Below are positions 18,859-27,895 of a stretch of 64,000 bases of DNA, piece by piece. The position numbers and the translations under genes were made by a program. The notes under the pieces were generated by a model, which saw only the letters and a program-made list of their open reading frames with translations, had not been told where the DNA came from and did not search any database. This DNA is from SZUA-35 sp037969565 (GTDB taxonomy: Bacteria > Actinomycetota > Acidimicrobiia > Acidimicrobiales > SZUA-35). The DNA is taken from positions 1 through 64,000 of the forward strand of contig JBBKXQ010000020.1 of the NCBI GenBank assembly GCA_037969565.1, written 5' to 3'. The first letter of the stretch is position 1. Every line of letters begins with the position of its first letter.

Positions 18859-19383
18859 TCAGCTCTGACCGACCTGGCCGATGTAGCCATCGATCAGGTC
18901 GGAATGGGCGTCGGCATCGAGACGATCGGTGATGACCGCTTCGGCTGCGCCCCGGGTCAAACGGGCGAACTCTTCGCGAAGGTCGGCCAAGGCCTGCCCC
19001 TTCTGGGTTTCGACGTCGAGCGCAGCCCGAGCCAGGAGGGCTTCGGCGTCGCTTCGAGCCTTTGCGACCATGTCGGTCTTGAGACGGGTGGCGGTTTCGA
19101 CCGCCTCGTCACGAATCCGAGCTTCTTCGGTGCTCACGTCGGGGAGATCAGCCGACGAAGCGGTGAGCGCCGCCTCGGCCTCGGCCCGCTCTCTCGCTGC
19201 GGTGTCGAGTTCGGTTCGAATACGTTCCGTGCGACCGGTGACCAGGCCCTTGATGGCAGGCCCGGCTTTCCAGGTGACCAGGCCGAGCAGCACGAAGAAT
19301 GCGAGCGAACCCCAGTAGACCTCGTTGATGTCGCCGGCCAGCTGGTAGCCGTTCGGTGCTTCGCTGGCGAAGATGGAGAGCAT
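18859..19383 (-). CDS. atpF: ATP synthase b-type subunit (second copy)
   Basis: 174 residues with one N-terminal membrane helix (VYWGSLAFFVLLGLVTW, about 23-40) followed by a long charged, alanine-rich coiled coil with stalk-type heptads. It is one of two adjacent b-like genes in this operon (the other at 19392-19919), so the stalk may be a b/b' heterodimer rather than a b homodimer. This copy has a less charged membrane-proximal segment (KAGPAIKGLVTGRTERI). Which copy should be called b and which b' cannot be decided from the window. Confidence 0.88.
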   Translation of the reverse strand: MLSIFASEAPNGYQLAGDINEVYWGSLAFFVLLGLVTWKAGPAIKGLVTGRTERIRTELDTAARERAEAEAALTASSADLPDVSTEEARIRDEAVETATRLKTDMVAKARSDAEALLARAALDVETQKGQALADLREEFARLTRGAAEAVITDRLDADAHSDLIDGYIGQVGQS

Positions 19384-19391
19384 CTCAGGCC

Positions 19392-19919
19392 TCAGTTCGG
19401 GTTCTGGAGGAAACGGTCGACAACGGGCTGAGCATCGCTCAGTGAAATCTGACGATTCATGACGCGAGACGCAGCGTCGGCTGCGAGCTCTGCGACCTGA
19501 GGCCTCGCGCCTGCCAGTGCTGCTGCCCGGGCGTTGGCGAGTTCATCAGCGGCGGCGGCACGAATGGCGGCCGCCTCGGCTTCGGCTCCGGCGATGATGG
19601 CAGCCCGCTCAGATTCAGCCTCGGTGCGGGCCGAGTCGACGATCTGCGCCGCTTCTGCTCTGACACCGACGAGTTGATCCTGCACTTCGCTGGCCGCAGA
19701 TCCCGCACGCGACCGAGCGACTTCTGCCGCATCGAGATCGCCACGAACCTGGGCCGCACGGGCGTCCATGGTTGCCTTGACCGGAGGAAGCAAGACGAAC
19801 TTCACGAGAAGGAACAGTGACGCGAAGGCCACCACTCCCCAGAAGAACTCGTTGGCAACCGGAAGAATCGGGTTGCTTGCCTCTTCGGCTTCTTCGGTAA
19901 ATCGCAGTAACGCGAGCAC
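19392..19919 (-). CDS. atpF: ATP synthase b-type subunit (first copy)
   Basis: 175 residues from a GTG at 19919. The membrane helix is at about residues 23-42 (NEFFWGVVAFASLFLLVKFV), followed by LPPVKATMDARAAQVRGDLD. This matches ATP synthase b from other Actinobacteria better than the next gene does. The rest is a long alanine-rich coiled coil ending VVDRFLQNPN. It sits 4 bp downstream of atpE and 8 bp upstream of the second b-type gene. Confidence 0.92.
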   Translation of the reverse strand: MLALLRFTEEAEEASNPILPVANEFFWGVVAFASLFLLVKFVLLPPVKATMDARAAQVRGDLDAAEVARSRAGSAASEVQDQLVGVRAEAAQIVDSARTEAESERAAIIAGAEAEAAAIRAAAADELANARAAALAGARPQVAELAADAASRVMNRQISLSDAQPVVDRFLQNPN

Positions 19920-19923
19920 GAAA

Positions 19924-20223
19924 TCAGGCGAACTTCAGGAGAATGAACACCACGAAACCAATGAGGGCGAGTGCCTCGGTGAAGGCGATGCCGAGGAACA
20001 TTGTGGTTTGGACTTGACCGGCGGATTCGGGCTGGCGGGCCATGGCCTGCACGGCTTGGCCGACGAGGTAGCCGATGCCGATTCCGGGGCCGATGGCGGC
20101 GAGACCGTAAGCCATACCGGCGCCGGAGGCACCGGCAATAGCCTTTTCATCGGCTGCGGTGGCAGTGGTGGCCTCGGTGGCCAGTTCAACAACCTGAGCT
20201 GCAGTGCTTGCGAGGAAGCTCAT
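19924..20223 (-). CDS. atpE: ATP synthase Fo c subunit
   Basis: 99 residues from the ATG at 20223, about 12 bases after a GGAG; an upstream in-frame start at 20256 would add a charged leader and is less likely. There are two helices, GLAAIGPGIGIGYLVGQAV and TMFLGIAFTEALALIGFVVF, joined by the polar ARQPE loop. The ion-binding residue is Glu in FTEALAL. The next residue is Ala, not the Ser/Thr of sodium-type rings, so a proton-driven ring is likely. The first 25 residues are longer than in most c subunits. Confidence 0.95.
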   Translation of the reverse strand: MSFLASTAAQVVELATEATTATAADEKAIAGASGAGMAYGLAAIGPGIGIGYLVGQAVQAMARQPESAGQVQTTMFLGIAFTEALALIGFVVFILLKFA

Positions 20224-20368
20224 TGGATTGGTGTTCTCCTGTTCGGTGTGCTCCACGGGCGGAGCGTTGCTGTTCTGCCCGAAGGCAAGACGTTGATTGG
20301 GGGTGTTGCGGTACTACAGGGTGATGCGATTACTTCAATGTGCTGCGATTACTGCGCTGATTCGAGAA

Positions 20369-21127
20369 TCAGTGATGGGGGTTCAACGAAAGTGAGATGT
20401 AGACGGCGGTGAGTAGGGCGAAGACGAACGCCTGGATCAACGACACCATGATCTCGAAACCGGTGAGGCCCACGAGGGTGGCAAAGCTCAACGGGAGCAC
20501 GGCGATGAGCGCCGACTTCTGCCAGAGAGAGATGCAGAGCACACCAAAGGTCACCAGCAGAATGTGGCCGGCGAGCATGTTGGCGAAAAGACGAACGGCA
20601 AGCCCGAAGGGGCGCAGCAGGAACGTCGACAGGAACTCGATCGGAGTGACCAGGACGTAGAGCGCTGTGGGAACTCCGGGTGGGAAGAGCGACGACTTCA
20701 TGAACCCGCCGAAGCCCTGCGACTTGATTCCGACACCGATGAACGTGGCCCACGCAATGAGCGCCAACATGATCGGGTTTGCCATTCGGGCATTCGCCGG
20801 CATCTGGAACGTTGGGATGACTTCGAAGATGTTGCCGAAGAAGACGAAGAGAAAGATGCTGAGAAGGAGCGGCAGGTATTTCATGCCTTCGGGGCCGATG
20901 GCCGACATGATGACCTGCTTCTCGACGAACTCGACGACACTCTCGACGATGTTCTGAAGTCCCTTGGGTACGAGGTCCTTCTTGGCCAGGAGGAAGGCGA
21001 TGGTCGGGATCAGCATGGCCAGCATGCTGATCAGGCCGATCTTGTTGAACCCAAAGATCGTGCCATCACCGAAGTAGTTCGGCCACTTCACGAGATTGTC
21101 GATTGGGGGGAACTCGAGCGCGAGCAC
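20369..21127 (-). CDS. atpB: ATP synthase Fo a subunit
   Basis: 252 residues from a GTG at 21127 with AAGGAG 11 bases upstream. About five to six helices; the proton-channel helix carries the essential arginine in PFGLAVRLFANMLAGH. The C-terminal helix ends VFALLTAVYISLSLN. A 145-bp non-coding gap separates it from atpE, unusually wide for this tightly packed operon. Confidence 0.97.
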   Translation of the reverse strand: MLALEFPPIDNLVKWPNYFGDGTIFGFNKIGLISMLAMLIPTIAFLLAKKDLVPKGLQNIVESVVEFVEKQVIMSAIGPEGMKYLPLLLSIFLFVFFGNIFEVIPTFQMPANARMANPIMLALIAWATFIGVGIKSQGFGGFMKSSLFPPGVPTALYVLVTPIEFLSTFLLRPFGLAVRLFANMLAGHILLVTFGVLCISLWQKSALIAVLPLSFATLVGLTGFEIMVSLIQAFVFALLTAVYISLSLNPHH

Positions 21128-21187
21128 TTGAGCGGACTCCTTCAGTCGGGTGGCGACGGACCGGAGTCCGCAACCGAATGCCAGAAC

Positions 21188-21664
21188 TTAACGAGATGAG
21201 CGGCGGCCCGCAGCCACAGGGCGCGGGCCTTTCTTGGAAATTGCAGGTTTCAGACCAGGGTGGGCCATCGAAGCCGAGACATGCCGCATCTCCCACAGCA
21301 GCAAGCCGAGGTGGGTGACGATGATGGTTATGCCCAGAGGGACCATAGCGACCCAAGACTGATCCTTCACCAGCCACACGGCAAGGAAGATCAATCCGAG
21401 CCGCATCACATAGCCGCCGAGGGCAACCGAGGCCACCATCGCAAACGAAATCTTGGAGGCCCAACTGAGGAGAGCAGCCGACAACAGGAGGTTGGCCAGA
21501 ACCAGCGTCATCCCGAAGGCGACCGACAACGCACCGTCCAATTCGGCGAAGATCGCGCCGACGACCATGGCCAAGGGCAGGACGGGGAGTCCCCGTTTCA
21601 CCATGTCGATCGCAACTTCTGCGGCCGGCGATGGCCCGGCAAGCGCCTGGGGAGCCACGGTCAT
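21188..21664 (-). CDS. AtpI-like ATP synthase accessory membrane protein
   Basis: 158 residues with four predicted helices (LPVLPLAMVVGAIFAEL, VAFGMTLVLANLLLSAALLS, ASVALGGYVMRLGLIFLAVW and VAMVPLGITIIVTHLGLLLW). The layout fits the ATP synthase protein I family, which assists ring assembly. The ATG at 21664 overlaps the stop of the preceding small gene (ATGA), and atpB follows. In mycobacteria a single gene lies here; this genome has two. Confidence 0.7.
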   Translation of the reverse strand: MTVAPQALAGPSPAAEVAIDMVKRGLPVLPLAMVVGAIFAELDGALSVAFGMTLVLANLLLSAALLSWASKISFAMVASVALGGYVMRLGLIFLAVWLVKDQSWVAMVPLGITIIVTHLGLLLWEMRHVSASMAHPGLKPAISKKGPRPVAAGRRSSR

Positions 21665-22005
21665 GAGCCGGACACCGACGATCGGCCCGAGATGCCGCGA
21701 GTTCGATTTTGCTCGGCCGCAACGCGCATGGCGTGCGCCTCGGCTTGGAGTTCGGCGATTTGGTTTCGATAGCGGTAATAGATCGAGATGGCCGACCCGG
21801 CGACTCCGAGCAGGGTGAAGATCAACATGAACACGGGAGTCGTGCCGAGCCATCGGTCGATGAAGAATCCACCGAGTCCGAGAACGACGCCGCTGAGGAC
21901 GAGGTCGTAGGAACCGGTGGTTTCACCGAGCTTCCGAGTGACTCCTGCAACGCCGGGAGACGAATCGTCGGTGTCCTCAGATGTCGTGGGGAACTCGGCG
22001 CTCAA
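21661..22005 (-). CDS. AtpZ/AtpI-type small membrane protein
   Basis: 114 residues: a polar N-terminus, two helices (DLVLSGVVLGLGGFFIDRWL and PVFMLIFTLLGVAGSAISIYY) and a basic C-terminal tail. The DRWLGTTP loop between helices is characteristic of the AtpZ family found at the head of atp operons. It heads the atp operon here, after a 118-bp gap from wecA that probably contains the operon promoter. Confidence 0.8.
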   Translation of the reverse strand: MSAEFPTTSEDTDDSSPGVAGVTRKLGETTGSYDLVLSGVVLGLGGFFIDRWLGTTPVFMLIFTLLGVAGSAISIYYRYRNQIAELQAEAHAMRVAAEQNRTRGISGRSSVSGS

Positions 22006-22123
22006 GTTTCAAGTCTTTCAGGCGAATTCCGGGCTGCCCTGCCCGGCGGCGCCAAACGATATTCAGGCTGCACCGCTGTCGCAACCCGCCAGACGACAAG
22101 GCGACAGATCGAGAGGCTGAAAA

Positions 22124-23383
22124 TCAGCGAGGAACCTCGCCTTGGGTCCGGACGCGGCGAGCCTCGATTTCGGAATTGCGGCGTTCGGCGGCGGCCGCTC
22201 GCGCCGAGTCGATGTGGGTGACGCCCTCGGCTGTGGGTCCGATGAATACTGCGTGATTCGACTCGCCGTCGGTGGGGCGGACCGGACGGAACGCCGAGAA
22301 CAGGAGCAACCCCAGGGCCGCCACGCCGAAGGGAACGAATGCGTCGCCTTGTTGGTCGTTGTAGACGGGCCACAGCACGAATCCCGACAACAACGCGGTC
22401 CAAGCCCACAGGATCGCCACGCTGCGGCGGTGACCGTGGCCGAGCCTCATCAGATGGTGGTGGAGGTGGCCCTTGTCGGCGGTGGCCACACCTTGTCGTT
22501 TGAGGGTGCGGCGAATGATCGCAAAGGCGGTGTCGAAAATGGGCACGCCGAGAATGAAGATCGGAATGACCAGCGGGGCGTAGAAGAAGAAGGTCTGACC
22601 ACTGAACGGGTCGTCGACTCGACCTCCGACCGACACGGTGCTCGCCGCCATCAGGGCGCCGAGCAACAACGCCCCGCCGTCGCCCATGAAGATCTTGGCG
22701 GGATTGAAATTCCACGGGAGGAAACCGGCGCAAATACCGACGACGATGGCGGCGACGAGGGGGCCGATGTTCGATGATTGCAGGAGGTCGAGTTCGGTGA
22801 GTTTCAGAACGTAGAAGAAAAATGCCAGAGCCGCGATTCCCATGATTCCCGCCGCCAGACCATCGAGACCATCGATGAAATTCACCGCATTCGCCATCCC
22901 GAGAACCCAGATGACCGTGATCAGATAGCTCATGTCGAGCGGAAGAATGAAGACCGAAGAGAACGGCACTCGGAACTGGATGATGCTGACACCGCCGATC
23001 ACGAGCACGCTGGCGGCGAGCACGAGCCCGGCGATCTTCGCCGGCGCCGAGATCTCTTTCACGTCGTCGATCACACCCACCAGGTAGGCCAGCGTGGCGC
23101 ACAACACGATGCCGAGCGCCTCGGTCGAGCCGACGAACACCGACTCGAACCAACCCGAGATCCACGCCGTGCCCATCGCAACCATGAACCCGGCGTACAT
23201 GGCGCCTCCACCGAGAGTGGGGGTGGGCCGCTCGTGGGCGCGACGCTCATCCGGCTCGACGACATGCCCGCCGGCCACGGCAAGCATCCGGAAGATCGGC
23301 ACGGCAAGAATCGTGACGCCGAAGGCAATAGCCGAGATCGTCACATAGGACGAGAAAGACGGCACGAGGCCGAAGACGGTCAC
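22124..23383 (-). CDS. wecA: Undecaprenyl-phosphate GlcNAc-1-phosphate transferase (WecA/TagO/Rfe family)
   Basis: 419 residues from a GTG. The MraY/WecA superfamily motifs are in order: LVGVIDDVKEIS, NAVNFIDGLDGLAAG, NFNPAKIFMGDGGALLLG and the histidine motif KGHLHHHLMRLG. About 11 helices. It loads N-acetylhexosamine-1-phosphate onto undecaprenyl phosphate. Its place just upstream of atpI/atpB matches rfe in mycobacteria, where it starts arabinogalactan linker synthesis. It is about 60 residues longer than E. coli WecA because of a polar C-terminal tail. Confidence 0.92.
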   Translation of the reverse strand: MTVFGLVPSFSSYVTISAIAFGVTILAVPIFRMLAVAGGHVVEPDERRAHERPTPTLGGGAMYAGFMVAMGTAWISGWFESVFVGSTEALGIVLCATLAYLVGVIDDVKEISAPAKIAGLVLAASVLVIGGVSIIQFRVPFSSVFILPLDMSYLITVIWVLGMANAVNFIDGLDGLAAGIMGIAALAFFFYVLKLTELDLLQSSNIGPLVAAIVVGICAGFLPWNFNPAKIFMGDGGALLLGALMAASTVSVGGRVDDPFSGQTFFFYAPLVIPIFILGVPIFDTAFAIIRRTLKRQGVATADKGHLHHHLMRLGHGHRRSVAILWAWTALLSGFVLWPVYNDQQGDAFVPFGVAALGLLLFSAFRPVRPTDGESNHAVFIGPTAEGVTHIDSARAAAAERRNSEIEARRVRTQGEVPR

Positions 23384-23487
23384 AGCATGACGCTAGCCGC
23401 TGGACGGGCCATGCCCGTAGCCGCTTTGGATCGACTACTGATTTTGGTCCGGGCCCGGGTTGCGGTTGGTGGCTCAGCCGTTCTGGA

Positions 23488-24735
23488 TCAGAGGTTTGGA
23501 TACGGAGCGAACGGAGCGCAGAGCGCCCGGACTTCTTCTCTGATCGACTTGATGACGTCGGTGTCGGACCGGTCACGAAGGGTCCGGGCGATGAGTTGTC
23601 CGATGGTGGCCATCTCGGCTTCTTTCATGCCTTGGGTGGTGACGGCCGGTGTGCCGATGCGAATTCCCGAGGTGACGAACGGCGAACGCGGGTCGCCCGG
23701 GATCGAGTTGCGGTTGAGCGTGATCCCCGCTTCGTCGAGAACCGTCTGTGCCTCCTTGCCGGTGAGTTCGGCGTCGAACGACTGGAGGTCGACCAACAGG
23801 AGGTGGTTGTCGGTGCCGCCGGTGACCAATCGGAATCCTTCGGCCGCGAGCTGCTTGGCGAGGGCATGGCCGTTGGTGACGATCTGGGCCGCATATTCTT
23901 TGAACTCGTCGGTGGCAGCCTCGGCGAAGGCAATCGCTTTCGCTGCAATCGCGTGTTCCTGTGGGCCTCCTTGCTGACCGGGGAACACGGCCTTGTCGAC
24001 GGCTTTCGCCAGCGCTTCGGTGCTGAGAATGCAGCCACCGCGAGGACCCCGCAGGGTCTTGTGGGTGGTGAAGGTGACGATGTCGCTCAACGGCATCGGA
24101 TTGTCGTAGACACCGCCGGCGATGAGCCCGGCAACGTGGGCGGCGTCGAACATCAGCAACGCCCCGACCTGGTCGGCGATCGCACGGAAGGGGGCGGCGT
24201 CGATGTTGCGGGGATACGCGGTGGCACCGGTGACGATCAGCTTCGGACGATGTTCCTTTGCCAACGACTCGACCTGGTCCATGTCGATTCGTTCGTCACT
24301 GCCACTCAATTCGTAGCCAATGAAGTTGTAGGTGAGCCCTGACGCATTCACGGGCGAGCCGTGAGTGAGATGGCCACCGTGGTCGAGGCTCAAACCGAGG
24401 ACGGTGTCGCCTGGCTCGAGGAGGGCCTGGTAGACCGCCATGTTGGCGTTGGCGCCCGAATGAGGCTGCACGTTCGCATGGTCGGCGCCAAAGAGCTCGC
24501 AGACGCGGTCGATGGCCAGTTGCTCGACGTGGTCGACGATTTGATTTCCGCCGTAGTAGCGGCGGCCGGGATATCCCTCGGAATACTTGTTGGTGAACAC
24601 CGATCCCGTGGCCTTCATCACGGCAGGCGACGCAAAGTTCTCCGATGCGATCAACTGGAGGGAGGTGTTCTGTCGTTCCACCTCTTGCGCCGTGAGGGCG
24701 TGAACTGCATCGTCTGCGATGACGGGCCAAGACAT
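23488..24735 (-). CDS. glyA: Serine hydroxymethyltransferase
   Basis: 415 residues from the ATG at 24735 with GGAGG upstream. The PLP lysine lies in VTFTTHKTLRGPRGG (about 229), and IASENFASPAV, YPGRRYYGG and NVQPHSGANAN are textbook. It converts serine and tetrahydrofolate to glycine and methylene-tetrahydrofolate. It takes the position between prmC and wecA where many Actinobacteria have sua5. Confidence 0.97.
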   Translation of the reverse strand: MSWPVIADDAVHALTAQEVERQNTSLQLIASENFASPAVMKATGSVFTNKYSEGYPGRRYYGGNQIVDHVEQLAIDRVCELFGADHANVQPHSGANANMAVYQALLEPGDTVLGLSLDHGGHLTHGSPVNASGLTYNFIGYELSGSDERIDMDQVESLAKEHRPKLIVTGATAYPRNIDAAPFRAIADQVGALLMFDAAHVAGLIAGGVYDNPMPLSDIVTFTTHKTLRGPRGGCILSTEALAKAVDKAVFPGQQGGPQEHAIAAKAIAFAEAATDEFKEYAAQIVTNGHALAKQLAAEGFRLVTGGTDNHLLLVDLQSFDAELTGKEAQTVLDEAGITLNRNSIPGDPRSPFVTSGIRIGTPAVTTQGMKEAEMATIGQLIARTLRDRSDTDVIKSIREEVRALCAPFAPYPNL

Positions 24736-24882
24736 TGAAAGACCTCCGAGAAGGGGAAGAGATGTCGCACCAGAACACCTGGGTACGAGCCGACCGCCGC
24801 ACGATAACGGCCGGGCCGGTTCCATTCACTCGTTCGGGAACCGTGAAAAGGTGGAAACCTGGGGCGTGACCGCCTGGGTTCG

Positions 24883-25320
24883 CTACTGATCCAAGTCGTT
24901 GATCTTCTGCACCCGGCGGGCGTGTCGACCGCCCTCGAATTCGGTGGCGAGGAAGGCGTCAACGGCGTCGACGGCCACCTGCGGACCAGTGAAACGCTCA
25001 CCGAGACAGACCACGTTGGCATCGTTGTGGAGTCGGGAGAGTCGAGCCGAGGTGACGTCGTGCACAGTTGCACCACGGATGCCGGGAATCTTGTTGGCGG
25101 CGATACAGATGCCGATACCACTGCCGCAGATACCGATGCCACGCTCGGCATCACCGGAAGCGACCGACCGGCCGAGGGCAGCGCCGAAGTCGGGATAATC
25201 GACCGAGTCGGTGTTGTCGGTTCCGAGATCGATGACCTCGTGACCGGCAGATCGCAGATGCTCGGCCAGCGCGACCTTCATGTGGAACCCGCCGTGATCG
25301 GAGGCGACCGCGATCTTCAT
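24883..25320 (-). CDS. rpiB: Ribose-5-phosphate isomerase B
   Basis: 145 residues, standard length. It has SDHGGFHMK at the N-terminus, the active-site GICGSGIGICIAANK with Cys as the base (not the Glu seen in mycobacterial RpiB), and RLSRLHNDANVVCLGER. It interconverts ribose- and ribulose-5-phosphate. A TGATG-type junction at 25320 couples it to the cyclic-nucleotide-binding gene upstream. Confidence 0.95.
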   Translation of the reverse strand: MKIAVASDHGGFHMKVALAEHLRSAGHEVIDLGTDNTDSVDYPDFGAALGRSVASGDAERGIGICGSGIGICIAANKIPGIRGATVHDVTSARLSRLHNDANVVCLGERFTGPQVAVDAVDAFLATEFEGGRHARRVQKINDLDQ

Positions 25321-25751
25321 CAGGATTCTCGTCGGGCCTGATTGTCGGCGATGCGTTTGGTGAGCAATGCCATCACGCGCTCTTTCGCCGTTGGGTTCGC
25401 CTCGAGGAGAGACTGGAACTCTTTGACGTTGAAGGAGACGAGGGCCATGTCGGACTCGGCGATCACCGAAGCCGAGCGCGGACGATGCTCGAGAATCGAC
25501 ATCTCGCCGATCATCGAGCCACTGCCGACGGAGGTGATGTATTCACCGTTCATGATGACCTTGGCCGATCCCTCGACGATCACATAACAGTGATCGCCGT
25601 AGCGTCCTTGATCGGTGAGTTCGGCCCCCGCCTCGGCGTCGACCCGATGACCGAGTTCAGCCACCTTCTCGAGCTGATCGTCGGAGAATCCCTCGAAGAG
25701 GGACACACCGGACAACCAACCGGTGTCGAGCTTGTTGTTACGACCGAACAT
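25320..25751 (-). CDS. Single-domain cyclic-nucleotide-binding protein
   Basis: 143 residues, nearly all one cNMP-binding domain: LFEGFSDDQLEKVAEL, then YVIVEGSAKVI, then the phosphate-binding cassette VGSGSMIGEMSILEHRPRSA, then a C-terminal helix. No DNA-binding or enzymatic domain is present, so it may act as a ligand-dependent partner. The cassette has GEMSIL...RPRSA, close to the GE-L-RSA consensus, so cAMP or cGMP binding is plausible. It overlaps rpiB by one base. A second protein of the same kind lies at 56767. Confidence 0.85.
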   Translation of the reverse strand: MFGRNNKLDTGWLSGVSLFEGFSDDQLEKVAELGHRVDAEAGAELTDQGRYGDHCYVIVEGSAKVIMNGEYITSVGSGSMIGEMSILEHRPRSASVIAESDMALVSFNVKEFQSLLEANPTAKERVMALLTKRIADNQARRES

Positions 25752-25837
25752 TCTTGATTCTCCTCCGCCGTCCCGGTGAACAGCGAAGGCGATGTTATCG
25801 GCCAGGAGCGCATCGGTCAGCCCGAACGGATCGGCGA

Positions 25838-26731
25838 TCAGGGCCGAAGGGGTTTGCGAGCGATCACCGACCGAGCTCGGCCCGAGAGATCAGCCTCGAT
25901 TTCGACCTCAGCGAAGCGTCGGCGGGCGAGGTCGGCGATCGGTTCGGTCTGCCAGGGCGCCATCTCCAGCACGAGGGCGCCGTCATGTCGTAGCCAACGC
26001 CCGGATTCGATGACGAGATGTTCGAGGTCTTCGGTGCCCGTTGGACCGGAAAACAACGCGCCGGCCGGTTCCCAACGCTTCACGCCGTCGGCGAGCGGCT
26101 CGGAATCAGCGATGTACGGGGGGTTGCTGACGATGACCGCGATCGTTGTTTCCAAGTCTGACGGGACCGGTTGGAACCACGCCCCGAGCGCGGTCCGAAT
26201 CTTGGAGCCGGCCCGACCGAGTCCGGCGATGTTGGCGCGAGCAACGGTCAACGCATCATCGGACACATCCGTGAGCCAGACCTCGACATTCGGAACTTCG
26301 ACCGCAATCGACAGGCCGATCGCTCCGCTCCCGGTGCCGAGGTCGAGCACCGTGAGCGGAGAGGCGACCCCCTTCATCCTCCGGAGCTCGGCGATGGCGA
26401 GGCCGGCCACGATCTCGGTTTCGGGTCGGGGGATCAACACCCGCTGATCGATGAACAGATCCAGCGTTCGGAAACCCCAGCTACCGACGACATATTGAAT
26501 CGGCTCGCCTCCGAGGCGTCGAGCGACTCGCTCGTCGAACGACGCCACACCCCGAATGGTTGCCAACTGACCGAGGCCCAACGCGAACTCGGCGCCCTCG
26601 TAGCCCGAACACTCCTCCACGATTCGACGTGCGCTGGTCTCGGGCTCGTCGACGCCGGCACCGGCGAATCGAGCCACTGCCTCGTCGTAGAGTTCCCGCC
26701 AACTCACCGTGCCATCGGTGTCGCTGCTCAC
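25838..26731 (-). CDS. prmC: Release factor glutamine methyltransferase
   Basis: 297 residues from the GTG at 26731, 5 bp after prfA; a TTG overlapping the prfA stop is an alternative. It contains the SAM motif VLDLGTGSGAIGLSIA and the substrate motif VSNPPYIADSE. It methylates the GGQ glutamine of release factors. The prfA-prmC order is almost universal. The N-terminal helical domain is present, with RVLIPRPETE linking the domains. Confidence 0.94.
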   Translation of the reverse strand: MSSDTDGTVSWRELYDEAVARFAGAGVDEPETSARRIVEECSGYEGAEFALGLGQLATIRGVASFDERVARRLGGEPIQYVVGSWGFRTLDLFIDQRVLIPRPETEIVAGLAIAELRRMKGVASPLTVLDLGTGSGAIGLSIAVEVPNVEVWLTDVSDDALTVARANIAGLGRAGSKIRTALGAWFQPVPSDLETTIAVIVSNPPYIADSEPLADGVKRWEPAGALFSGPTGTEDLEHLVIESGRWLRHDGALVLEMAPWQTEPIADLARRRFAEVEIEADLSGRARSVIARKPLRP

Positions 26732-26736
26732 GTCGT

Positions 26737-27819
26737 TCAATCGCCGTCGACGACTTCGATCGCCGCCTGGAGTTGCTTCGTGCGCTCGTCTTGTACCAAC
26801 GCGTCGCTGATCTCGTCGAGCTCGCCTTGGAGAACCTTGTCGAGTTTGTAGACGGTGAAACCGATGCGATGGTCGGTCACTCGGTTTTCCTTGAAGTTGT
26901 AGGTGCGAATCTTCTCGGACCGACCTCCGCCACCAACCTGGTCTTTGCGGGTGGCCGAGCCCTCGGCCCGCACTCGTTCCTGTTCGGCCTGGAGCAGCCG
27001 GGAACGAAGCACCACCATGGCCCGGGCTCGGTTTTGCAGCTGACTCTTCTCGTCTTGCATCGAAACCACGACTCCGGTCGGCCGATGGACGATGCGGACT
27101 GCGGAATCGGTGGTGTTGACGTGCTGACCACCGGCGCCGGATGATCGGAACGTGTCGATCTGAAGATCGTTGGGGTCGATCTCGATGTCGACCTCCTCGG
27201 CTTCGGGCAGCACGGTGACAGTGGCCGACGACGTGTGGACTCGCCCCTGGGATTCGGTGACCGGCACTCGTTGAACTCGGTGTGGCCCCGCTTCGAACTT
27301 CATCCTCGTCCAAACGCGGTCGCCTTTGAGCATGAAGGTGACGTCGCTGAGCCCTCCGAGATCCGACGGCTGGGAAGCCATGAGATCCATCTTCCATCCT
27401 TGTCGCTGAGCAAAACCCTGGAACATGTCGAACAGATCGCGAGCGAAGAGGTTCGCCTCTTCGCCCCCCTCGGCGCCCCGGATTTCGATGATGACGTTGC
27501 GATCGTCGTTCGGATCCTTCGGGAGGAGCAGGAGTCGCATCTCCTGTTCGGTCCGTTCGACGCCTGCTTCGGCCTCGGCGACGAGCGCTCGCAGCGGTTC
27601 CCGCTCGGAGCCATCAGCGTCGGCCAGAAGCATCTTGGAGAGTTCGACATCATCGATGTGACCCCGAAGTCGGGATCCGACCTCGACGATCTCGCCGAGT
27701 TCGCTGTAGCGACGCATCGTCTCGACGTAGCGCTTGTTGTCGGCGACCAACTCGGGGTCGCCGAGACGAGACTCGATTTCCGCGTGTTCTCGCTCGAATG
27801 CGGTCAACCGATCCAACAT
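26737..27819 (-). CDS. prfA: Peptide chain release factor 1
   Basis: 360 residues. The GGQ loop is SGAGGQHVNTTDSAVRI. The codon-reading tripeptide is PVT (QRVPVTESQGRVHTS), which marks RF1 (UAA/UAG) and not RF2. Because RF1 does not read UGA, it would not compete at the in-frame TGA of the candidate selenoprotein at 37990. Confidence 0.97.
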   Translation of the reverse strand: MLDRLTAFEREHAEIESRLGDPELVADNKRYVETMRRYSELGEIVEVGSRLRGHIDDVELSKMLLADADGSEREPLRALVAEAEAGVERTEQEMRLLLLPKDPNDDRNVIIEIRGAEGGEEANLFARDLFDMFQGFAQRQGWKMDLMASQPSDLGGLSDVTFMLKGDRVWTRMKFEAGPHRVQRVPVTESQGRVHTSSATVTVLPEAEEVDIEIDPNDLQIDTFRSSGAGGQHVNTTDSAVRIVHRPTGVVVSMQDEKSQLQNRARAMVVLRSRLLQAEQERVRAEGSATRKDQVGGGGRSEKIRTYNFKENRVTDHRIGFTVYKLDKVLQGELDEISDALVQDERTKQLQAAIEVVDGD

Positions 27820-27895
27820 CGAACCGAGGCTACTGCCCCCACCCGAGCTTCTCGGCCTTCCCCGGGTGTGTGGGTGTGATGTTGAGGAGTCGCGC

